Assembly (NCBI GenBank): GCA_002730485.1
Contig: PCAH01000154.1
Span: 1-15,558, forward strand
Length of the DNA stretch: 15,558 bases
Direction: 5' to 3'
Origin: Dehalococcoidia bacterium
GTDB taxonomy: Bacteria; Chloroflexota; Dehalococcoidia; UBA3495
A program made the position numbers and the translations under genes. This document shows, one piece after another, positions 1 to 5,987 of this stretch. Every line of letters begins with the position of its first letter. Within the stretch, counting starts at the first letter, position 1. The notes under the pieces are model-generated. The model did not search any database and was not told the DNA's origin. It saw only the letters and a list, made by a program, of their open reading frames with translations.

Positions 1-150
1 CCAGGTGAAGAAGGCTGGTTCCCCGTGGGCGGTGTCACACTATGGGCCAAGCAACAACCTACTCGTGGTTCCCGCTGTGTCTCTTGTGGAAAGAAGCCCT
101 TTGGAGGAAAGAATAGCCAGGAGGTCTATGAGGAATGTTTGGAATATTAG
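1..150 (+). CDS. Possible 3' end of a zinc-ribbon protein (partial)
   Basis: Frame 1 is open from the window edge to a TAG at 148-150 and encodes about 49 residues. The tail carries Cys-Val-Ser-Cys followed by a basic, Gly-rich stretch and a Cys near the C-terminus (YEECLEY), which resembles a small zinc-binding knuckle. Codon choice looks coding-like, and no start is visible because the gene would begin upstream of the window. A competing frame (5-232) has no recognisable features. I cannot name a family. With so few residues this could be chance, so the call is tentative. Confidence 0.3.
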   Translation, partial: PGEEGWFPVGGVTLWAKQQPTRGSRCVSCGKKPFGGKNSQEVYEECLEY

Positions 151-303
151 ACCAAGGATTGGATTGCGAAAAAACATCGGGGACAGCTTACCACGCAATG
201 CTTGGTGGTCGTTCGCCGGGGGTGACGACTGAACCTGATAGCAGGAGGACCAAGGGCCCGGCCCCTACATCAGAAAATCTAAACAGGTTGGGTTTGCCGC
301 GGC

Positions 304-1026
304 TTATTTGAGGTATTTATCCAACCAGGCGATAGACTTGGCCCAAGCCGATGCCGCCGCTTCAGGTCTAAAGCTGTCTCTGGTTTCACAGTGGAACCCG
401 TGTCCGGCTCCCGCATAGCTGTGGAACTTGTGTACCTTGCCGTTCTTGGTCAATGCAGCTTCGATCTTCTCCACGTTTTCAGGCCCTGGGTTGGTATCTT
501 TCACGCCGAACAATCCGAGTACCGGGCAACCGATATTGCACGTCTGCTCAAGGGGTGAAGGGCCATCGCCAAGGGAGGAATCGATCCCTCCACCGTAGAA
601 CACCACGGAAGCGGATAGATCGCTGATATTACAGGCCGCTAGATACGCAACCCGGCCCCCATAACAGAAACCAATGATGCCTATCTTGTCACCACGGACA
701 AAAGACTGAGCCTTGATGTAATCCACCGACGCTTTGACATCCTGCAATATGTTGGCGTCGGTTGACCGGCCCATTCGCGCCACAGCCACGCCAATCTCTT
801 CATGTAGGCCGGTGGTCATTGGACCTTCACGGTGGAACATGGATGGCGCCAGACCAACGTAGCCAAGGGACAGCAGACGGTCGACGATCGACTGGATATG
901 GGAGTTCACTCCCCATATCTCTTGAATCACGATCACCGCCGGATGTTGGCCCTCTCCTTCGGGTTGGGTCAGGTAACCCTCCATGGTGCTTGTCCCGATA
1001 TCTATGTCAATCCAGCTGGCTGGCAA
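304..1026 (-). CDS. Dienelactone hydrolase family protein
   Basis: This is a 240-aa cytoplasmic alpha/beta hydrolase of the dienelactone hydrolase (carboxymethylenebutenolidase) family. Such enzymes hydrolyse the lactone ring of dienelactones in chlorocatechol-type ring-cleavage pathways, and many relatives act on other esters. The family triad is visible: nucleophile Cys121 in GFCYGG, Asp177 in GVKDTNPGP and His209 in AGAGHGF. The elbow glutamate is Glu36 in IQEIWG. Length and spacing match the classical Pseudomonas enzyme. The start is TTG at 1026, chosen because a GGGAG Shine-Dalgarno lies 6 nt upstream (1033-1037 on the plus strand) and no upstream ATG is in frame. It stands alone with no catabolic partner genes nearby, so the substrate cannot be told from the sequence. 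Confidence 0.9.
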   Translation of the reverse strand: MPASWIDIDIGTSTMEGYLTQPEGEGQHPAVIVIQEIWGVNSHIQSIVDRLLSLGYVGLAPSMFHREGPMTTGLHEEIGVAVARMGRSTDANILQDVKASVDYIKAQSFVRGDKIGIIGFCYGGRVAYLAACNISDLSASVVFYGGGIDSSLGDGPSPLEQTCNIGCPVLGLFGVKDTNPGPENVEKIEAALTKNGKVHKFHSYAGAGHGFHCETRDSFRPEAAASAWAKSIAWLDKYLK

Positions 1027-1509
1027 CTTTGTCTCCCGACTATATTGGGTCTCAAAACCTATTCGAGCATGGGGAATGGCTAGAGGCTAAGAAAGGGAAT
1101 CCGGTACTTTCCCCGTGAGGTTCATAATGGTGAGCTAATGACCAACTAACATAACAGTTCCAATATCACTCATAATATTACCGAAATGGCTGGCATATTA
1201 AGCAGAGTTTAGCTTAACCTTAAGTAGTAGTCAACGTCGTTGCGACTTTGTTTACTCAATTCGAAATATATCGTGTCGCTGGTCTCGGCCCCGAAAAAAC
1301 GACTTTCTGTAGGCTAACTTTATGGAAGATGCTTATATCATTTACTAATACTAATATGGTAAAGGATATTCTGAAGGCTTCTGAGATCTGCCGGTTTTCA
1401 GGATTCCAATATCGTCGTAGGTTTTGTATGATGGATGAGGCACCGTGGGAGAGAGGCTGTGGTTGTTTTAATGAAGTAACCCACTCTCGGTATTACTCTG
1501 GAGGCCGAC
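1027..1509. other. AT-rich divergent intergenic region
   Basis: These 483 bp separate the divergently transcribed dienelactone hydrolase and accDA genes, so promoters for both should lie here. The part from about 1130 to 1420 is clearly more AT-rich than its surroundings. A small hairpin with a 6-bp stem (TTAAGC / GCTTAA, 8-nt loop) sits at 1198-1217. I found no convincing -35/-10 pair with correct spacing and no RNA gene. A reading frame at 1248-1703 runs through it into accDA, but it has no family resemblance and overlaps a certain gene, so I do not call it. Confidence 0.5.
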
Positions 1510-3345
1510 TTGCGCAACCTGGCAAACTTCTTAGTCCACCTTTTCAACCGCGATGGCGAACCGGATCGCACCTATCTGTCTGTTGTTCACGACCGGTGTT
1601 TGTTCTGCGAAGAACCAATCAGCGATTCCCCCTCTTACCTGACCTACCGGGTCTGCCCTTTTTGCAGGTTCCACTACACTGTCACCGCACGGCAGCGAGT
1701 TGAACTGCTGGCTGATAAAGGTACTTTCAAAGAGTCCTACAAATACGTCAGCTCAATGGAGCCTCTTTCGTTTTCACGGCGTTCCCGTTATCGAAAATTC
1801 CTTTCTCAGGACCAGAACAGAACGGGTCTCACTGAAGCAGCAGTCACCGGAGTGTGTCGAATCGGAGACACTGAGACGATGCTCATTGTCTTGGACTTCG
1901 GTTTCATGGGCGGAACCATGGGTAGTGTGGTCGGCGAGAAAGTGTCGATGGCATTCGAGAATGCGGCCCGACGCGGCATTCCTGCTGTAGCCGTGGTTTC
2001 AGGCGGTGGAGTCCGGATTCAAGAGGGCGTCCTCTCTCTGATGCAGATGGCCAAAACGGTGACTGCAGCCAACCGTCTGCGGGACGAAGAAGTCCCTTTC
2101 ATCGTGGTTTTAGCAAACCCTTCTACTGGCCAGGCCTACGCCAGCTTTGCCAATTTGGCCGACGTGATACTGGCCGAGCCAGGTTCTTTGATAGGACTTT
2201 CTCCCCTGCGAACCCTACGTGAAGTGTCCAAGACGCCCTTGCCGCTGGACGCCCACACTGCAGAAGCCCACGTTGGCCATGGCCTGCTCGACAATGTGGT
2301 CGATCGCGAGAACCTGCAGACACGAATCTCGTCACTGTTGGAGATACTCACAGCGCACAAACACGGAAAGTCCAACCACAAGAATCTGCTCAAGGCGGAA
2401 CCTGTGCTTTGCGATGCTGTGGAGCCGTGGGAAGCGGTTACTGCCGCCAGAAATTCTGAGCGCCCACAGGCCATCGCTTATTTCCGGTCGATGATGGATC
2501 CGTTCATTGAGCTACGGGGAGACCGGCTCAACAGTGACGACCGGTCAATCATCGCCGGGTTGGGATTCATGGACGGGCAGCCGATGGCTGTGATTGGCCA
2601 GCAACGGCGCCAGTTGGTGGAAGGCGAGCGGTATCACGTGTTCCCTGACGGCCTGCGCAAAGCTCAGCGGGTCATCGACCTGGCTTGCCGATTTAAGCTG
2701 CCACTGGTGACTTTGATCGATACTCAAGGAGCTGATCCTGGTTTGGAAGCAGAGGAACAGGGGATTGGGAACGCCATCGCCAGGACTCTGTCTTCCATGC
2801 TTACGGTTCCGACTCCCATGGTGTCGGTGGTCATAGGCGAAGGCGGCAGTGAGGGCGCGCTGGCTCTGAGCTTGTCAGACCGCATTCTGATACAGCAGTA
2901 TGCCGTGTACTCTCCAATGTCGGTGAATCATACCCTCGGCAATGCTCACCATGACCACACCCTTGACCGGGAAGCGGCCGAGGCTCTGATGTTGACGGCC
3001 CACGACTGCCAGGAACTTGGTATCGCAGATGAGATCGTGCCTGAACCGGAAGGCGGTGCCCATCTTGATCCCAGAGAGGCGGCGTCGGTGCTGCAGAATG
3101 CCATTCTCACCAACATCGTCCAACTGGCCAAGTTGTCTGAAGGCAAGCTCTTGAAGAAGCGTTACCAGAAGTTCCGCAGGATGGGTGAGGGCAGTGGACA
3201 TTCCCAGGAGGCGATGAACCGGGAGGTGAACCTTCTGATGAGCATCACTTCTGGAGAAGTTCCACCGGAACGACCGCCCCGCAGACAAAGAAGAAAGGGC
3301 AAGACAGAAGAACCTGCAGAGGCTCAGATATCTTCGGACGACTGA
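1510..3345 (+). CDS. accDA: Acetyl-CoA carboxylase carboxyltransferase, fused beta-alpha (AccD-AccA)
   Basis: This 611-aa protein carries both halves of the carboxyltransferase of biotin-dependent acetyl-CoA carboxylase, which moves the carboxyl group from carboxybiotin to acetyl-CoA to make malonyl-CoA. Residues 30-52 are the AccD zinc ribbon, Cys30-x2-Cys33-x15-Cys49-x2-Cys52, the same spacing as in the E. coli subunit. The AccD core follows with DFGFMGGTMGSVVGEK (129-144) and SGGGVRIQEG (164-173). The AccA half begins near 330 (PFIELRGDR) and has IDTQGADPG (403-411), IGEGGSEGA (442-450) and an IADEIVPEPEGGAH tail (505-518). Start: TTG at 1510, with GGAGG at 1500-1504. It ends with TGA, which shows TGA is a normal stop in this genome. 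The usual GEGGSGGA has Glu at its second-to-last Gly. No biotin carboxylase or BCCP gene is in the window. Confidence 0.93.
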   Translation: MRNLANFLVHLFNRDGEPDRTYLSVVHDRCLFCEEPISDSPSYLTYRVCPFCRFHYTVTARQRVELLADKGTFKESYKYVSSMEPLSFSRRSRYRKFLSQDQNRTGLTEAAVTGVCRIGDTETMLIVLDFGFMGGTMGSVVGEKVSMAFENAARRGIPAVAVVSGGGVRIQEGVLSLMQMAKTVTAANRLRDEEVPFIVVLANPSTGQAYASFANLADVILAEPGSLIGLSPLRTLREVSKTPLPLDAHTAEAHVGHGLLDNVVDRENLQTRISSLLEILTAHKHGKSNHKNLLKAEPVLCDAVEPWEAVTAARNSERPQAIAYFRSMMDPFIELRGDRLNSDDRSIIAGLGFMDGQPMAVIGQQRRQLVEGERYHVFPDGLRKAQRVIDLACRFKLPLVTLIDTQGADPGLEAEEQGIGNAIARTLSSMLTVPTPMVSVVIGEGGSEGALALSLSDRILIQQYAVYSPMSVNHTLGNAHHDHTLDREAAEALMLTAHDCQELGIADEIVPEPEGGAHLDPREAASVLQNAILTNIVQLAKLSEGKLLKKRYQKFRRMGEGSGHSQEAMNREVNLLMSITSGEVPPERPPRRQRRKGKTEEPAEAQISSDD

Positions 3346-3384
3346 CCTTTCAGGGTGACTCCGCTGATGCGATGTCAGACAATT

Positions 3385-3423
3385 AAAAAAAGCCCCGCCA
3401 GGTGAAACCTGGCGGGGCTTTTT
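3385..3423. terminator. Bidirectional rho-independent terminator
   Basis: A perfect 12-bp GC-rich stem (GCCCCGCCAGGT / ACCTGGCGGGGC) with a GAA loop lies at 3392-3418. It is preceded by seven A (3385-3391) and followed by five T (3419-3423). It sits between the convergent ends of accDA and the Mrp-type ATPase gene and can stop transcription from both sides. Confidence 0.93.
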
Positions 3424-3435
3424 GAATATCAGGGC

Positions 3436-4245
3436 TTAGGGAGCTTCTGACCCAAATTCTTTGAGACTTTTCTTCATCTCTTTCGCTAAGGAATTGAATT
3501 CTTCTTCTACAGACTTGTCCAATAGCGCTGTTGGCTTCGAGGAGTCACGGTAGATGGATCGCAGGGCTATATCTCCCAGGAAAGGAGTTTCTACTTCCTT
3601 CGCCAGGTTCTTTCCTCCGCCTTCGCCAAACATCTCGCCAGTGTAGTTCTCAACCACACCCAAGACGTTTAAGTTCAGCTTCCGAATCATGTTGATGCAG
3701 CGTTTGGCGTCCAGGTTGGCCAGATCCTGCGGGGTGCTGACCACTACAAACCCGTCCATGGGCAGGTTCTGCATCACGGTGAGGGGCGAGTCCGAGGTGC
3801 CCGGCGGCAGGTCGACGATCAGGTAGTCTAGTTCCGCCCAATCGGTCTGTTGCAGGAATTGGCTGATAGCGTTGTGGATCATTGGGCCGCGCCAGATGAT
3901 GGCCTCGTCTGGGTTCTCCTGGAAGAAGGCCATGGAGACGACTTTAACCCCCCATTTTTCTGAGGGAATGATCTGACCGTCGATGTACTCTGGCTTGTCT
4001 GTGATGCCCATTACCTTGGCAACGTTGGGGCAATCGATGTCCACATCCAGCAGGCCAACGGTGTTTCCCTGGTTGGCCAAAGTCACTGCCAGGTTGACGG
4101 CAACAGTGGTCTTGCCGACGCCGCCTTTGCCGCTGTAGACGCCGATCTTGGTCTTGATTCGGTCAAGACGTTCAGTGATCTGGCGTTTTTGCTGCCAGGA
4201 CCTTTTTATCTGTTCTAGGCGTGCCGTTTCCTGGGGCGTGGGCAT
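3436..4245 (-). CDS. Mrp/NBP35-type P-loop ATPase (Fe-S carrier family), CxxC-less
   Basis: This 269-aa cytoplasmic ATPase belongs to the Mrp/ApbC/NBP35 branch of the MinD-like P-loop family, whose members carry or transfer Fe-S clusters. Visible motifs are the deviant Walker A KGGVGKTT (40-47), DVDIDCPN (68-75), WRGPM (118-122) and the switch DLPPGTSDS (145-153). The open frame reaches a TTG at 4302, but I place the start at ATG 4245 because GGAGG lies 5 nt upstream of it (4251-4255) and the longer start has no ribosome site. After VVEN (197-200) the family normally has a CxxC that bridges the dimer and binds the cluster. Here the chain goes straight to YTGEMFGEGGG, so that loop is missing. 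Cys72 is the only cysteine near the nucleotide site besides Cys183. It lies downstream of a SufT-like gene, which supports a role in Fe-S assembly. Confidence 0.88.
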   Translation of the reverse strand: MPTPQETARLEQIKRSWQQKRQITERLDRIKTKIGVYSGKGGVGKTTVAVNLAVTLANQGNTVGLLDVDIDCPNVAKVMGITDKPEYIDGQIIPSEKWGVKVVSMAFFQENPDEAIIWRGPMIHNAISQFLQQTDWAELDYLIVDLPPGTSDSPLTVMQNLPMDGFVVVSTPQDLANLDAKRCINMIRKLNLNVLGVVENYTGEMFGEGGGKNLAKEVETPFLGDIALRSIYRDSSKPTALLDKSVEEEFNSLAKEMKKSLKEFGSEAP

Positions 4246-4356
4246 GCAGTCCTCCGGAAGGGGTTCGGGTGAGTGATTCGCAGTGCTGGAATCTACTCCC
4301 AAGTTCTAAGAAAAAGTCGTGCTTTAGACCAGGGGTTATTGGAGAATTGATCCGGC

Positions 4357-4662
4357 TTAGATGCCCAATTGCGAGCGGGCTTCTTCGCTGATCAACTCGG
4401 GCGACCAGGGCGGGTCAAAGACCATCTCAATCTGGACTTCTTCAACGCCGTCCAGCTCCTGTACTGCCCATTCAGCCTGCTGGCCGATGTATGGCCCCAT
4501 GCCGCAGCCGGGGAAGGTGAGGGTCATCTGAACATAGACGTCCGAGTCTTTTACCTGGACGTCGTAGACCAAGCCGAGGTCGACGATGTTTACCGGGATT
4601 TCCGGGTCATACACCGTTTTCAAAGCCTCATAGATCTCTTCTGTAGTAACAACCTCGGCCAT
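4357..4662 (-). CDS. MIP18/SufT family (DUF59) Fe-S assembly factor
   Basis: This small 101-aa protein is of the MIP18 family, which includes SufT, PaaD and the eukaryotic CIA2 proteins that help mature Fe-S proteins. It shows the family start, DPEIPVNIVDLGLVY (19-33), the invariant cysteine in TFPGCGMGPYI (Cys53) and the C-terminal VFDPPWSPELIS block (81-92). The ATG at 4662 has AGGAG 6 nt upstream. It is the first gene of a likely two-gene operon with the Mrp-type ATPase, which starts 111 bp downstream on the same strand. This pairing is common in bacteria and archaea and suggests the two proteins work together in cluster delivery. No sufBCD genes are in view, so I give no gene symbol. Confidence 0.9.
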   Translation of the reverse strand: MAEVVTTEEIYEALKTVYDPEIPVNIVDLGLVYDVQVKDSDVYVQMTLTFPGCGMGPYIGQQAEWAVQELDGVEEVQIEMVFDPPWSPELISEEARSQLGI

Positions 4663-4693
4663 GATTATCTCCTAAGGGGAATCGTCTTCTACG

Positions 4694-4722
4694 ATTATAT
4701 TAAAGTCGACTAGGGCGGTCAA
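4694..4722 (-). promoter_or_regulatory. Sigma-70-type promoter for the SufT-Mrp pair
   Basis: On the minus strand, TTGACC (4717-4722) and TATAAT (4694-4699) are separated by exactly 17 bp. The -10 is a perfect consensus and the -35 matches 5 of 6. Transcription should start near 4687, giving a leader of about 25 nt that contains the AGGAG site of the SufT-like gene. Confidence 0.85.
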
Positions 4723-4736
4723 CAATTATTCGCTAG

Positions 4737-4777
4737 GCAGTGGATGACCCTGTTTGTGATGGGTCATCCACTGCTTT
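4737..4777 (-). terminator. Perfect 14-bp hairpin downstream of the quinone oxidoreductase gene
   Basis: GCAGTGGATGACCC (4737-4750) pairs perfectly with its complement at 4761-4774 around a 10-nt loop. It lies just past the stop of the quinone oxidoreductase gene and just ahead of the SufT-Mrp promoter, so it probably ends the upstream transcript. On the minus strand it has no proper U tract, so it may work with a factor or protect the 3' end. Confidence 0.5.
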
Positions 4778-4797
4778 CTAGTTCGATTTCGGCGGAT

Positions 4798-5766
4798 TTA
4801 GGGAATGAGCAGCAGCTTGCCTGTGGTGGCCCTACTCTCCAACTGTCTGTGCGCTTCCGGTGCGTCTGACAAAGGGAATTCTCCGCCGATCCGGAGTTTC
4901 AGCTCGCCTGAACTCACCCAGCCCAAAACGTCTCCGGCCCGCTGTTCCAGCTCGGCTCGGTTCACGGTGTAGTCACCAAGCCCTGGCCGGGTGAGCGACA
5001 GGGATCCAGCGCCCAGAATTCCCGGGCTGATGGGGTCTGGGGCGCCGCTGGCAGCCCCGTAAAGGACCATGTGGCCGCGACGCCCAAGGCTGGCGATGCT
5101 CTGGTTGAAGGTGGTCTTGCCCACGCCGTCGTACACCGCCTGTACGCCCTCGCCGTTGGTGGCCTTCTTGATCTCTTCGGCAAAGTCCTGTTGGGTGTAG
5201 AGAATCACGTGGTCTGCTCCGGCTCCTCTGGAAAGCTCGGCTTTTTCCTCGGTGGAGACCGTGGAGAACACGTAGCCGCCCAGACGCTTGATCATCTGGG
5301 TCAGGAGCAGACCCATTCCACCAGCGCCGGCGTGGACGATAACCCGGTCGCCCTTCTGCACGGGATAGGTGGAGTGGCAGAGATAATGGGCGGTCATGCC
5401 TTGAAGAATGGCCGCGGCACCGGCTTTGGCATCCACATCGGAGGGGCGCTTCATCAACCTCCAAGCGGGAACAACTGCCAACTCGGCATAGGTTCCGGGG
5501 GCGGTGCAATAGGTGACCGCGTCGCCTACTTGGACCTCGGTAACACCGGAGCCGATGGCCTGGACCACGCCAGCGCCCTCCACTCCAATGATGCGGGGCA
5601 GCGGTGGGCCGGGGTTCACGCCCTGGCGGCTGTAGACATCGGTGAAGTTGACTCCGGCCGCTTCAATCTTGACCACTGCCTCTCCCTCTCCGGGAGTCGG
5701 GTCGGCCACGTCCACATATTTCATGACCTCGGGGCCGCCGAATTCGGTGATCTGTGCTGCTTTCAT
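4798..5766 (-). CDS. NAD(P)H:quinone oxidoreductase, zinc-free MDR family
   Basis: This 322-aa cytoplasmic oxidoreductase belongs to the medium-chain dehydrogenase/reductase superfamily, in the quinone oxidoreductase (QOR, zeta-crystallin-like) branch. It would reduce quinones or enones with NADPH. The N-terminal GroES-like domain has AAGVNFTDVYSRQG (36-49) and IGVEGAGVV (60-68). The Rossmann domain has HAGAGGMG (145-152). The zinc ligands of alcohol dehydrogenases are absent, as expected for QOR. The frame is open back to 5943, but the true start is ATG 5766: the family begins with MKAAQITEFGG, and AGGAGG lies 6-7 nt upstream. A possible -10, TATACT on the minus strand at 5843-5848, has no good -35. 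Physiological substrate unknown. Confidence 0.9.
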   Translation of the reverse strand: MKAAQITEFGGPEVMKYVDVADPTPGEGEAVVKIEAAGVNFTDVYSRQGVNPGPPLPRIIGVEGAGVVQAIGSGVTEVQVGDAVTYCTAPGTYAELAVVPAWRLMKRPSDVDAKAGAAAILQGMTAHYLCHSTYPVQKGDRVIVHAGAGGMGLLLTQMIKRLGGYVFSTVSTEEKAELSRGAGADHVILYTQQDFAEEIKKATNGEGVQAVYDGVGKTTFNQSIASLGRRGHMVLYGAASGAPDPISPGILGAGSLSLTRPGLGDYTVNRAELEQRAGDVLGWVSSGELKLRIGGEFPLSDAPEAHRQLESRATTGKLLLIP

Positions 5767-5940
5767 GTTGAGCCCTCCTGAATTTCTGAGAGGAATTTGA
5801 GCGATTGCTTTACGCTCATCTGACGCCTGATGAATGGCGATTAGTATACACCGAAGCTGCAATGGCTGGGGTGGGACTGGTCTGTGATCTGCGCTCCAGG
5901 GTATCTCAAAGGACGGCCGGGGAATAAGGGGACTAAATTT

Positions 5941-5973
5941 CAATGGCCAGGCCCGTTTCGGGCCTGGCCATTG
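5941..5973 (-). terminator. 15-bp hairpin terminator after the PEPCK-fold gene
   Basis: A perfect 15-bp GC-rich stem (CAATGGCCAGGCCCG and its complement) with a TTT loop lies 15 bp past the stop of the PEPCK-fold gene. On the minus strand it is followed by AAATTTAG, a weak U tract. It likely separates this gene from the quinone oxidoreductase gene downstream. Confidence 0.65.
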
Positions 5974-5987
5974 TCAGTTGCTGCTTG

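Noticed and set aside
1248..1703. 151-codon frame overlapping the start of accDA
   Set aside because: Lies mostly in AT-rich intergenic DNA and overlaps a certain gene in another frame. No family resemblance.
4246..4302. 19-residue N-terminal extension of the Mrp-type ATPase from a TTG
   Set aside because: No ribosome site before the TTG, while the ATG at 4245 has GGAGG at ideal spacing.
4737..4777. The 14-bp hairpin as an operator of the SufT-Mrp promoter
   Set aside because: It lies upstream of the -35 and just past a gene end. The 10-nt loop and perfect stem fit a transcript-end hairpin better.
5071..5781. 236-codon plus-strand frame opposite the quinone oxidoreductase
   Set aside because: It is the antisense shadow of a clear gene and has low-complexity Gly/His/Val content.
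5767..5943. 59-residue N-terminal extension of the quinone oxidoreductase
   Set aside because: The family starts at MKAAQ, which has an AGGAGG site. The extension contains no conserved features and probably holds the promoter.
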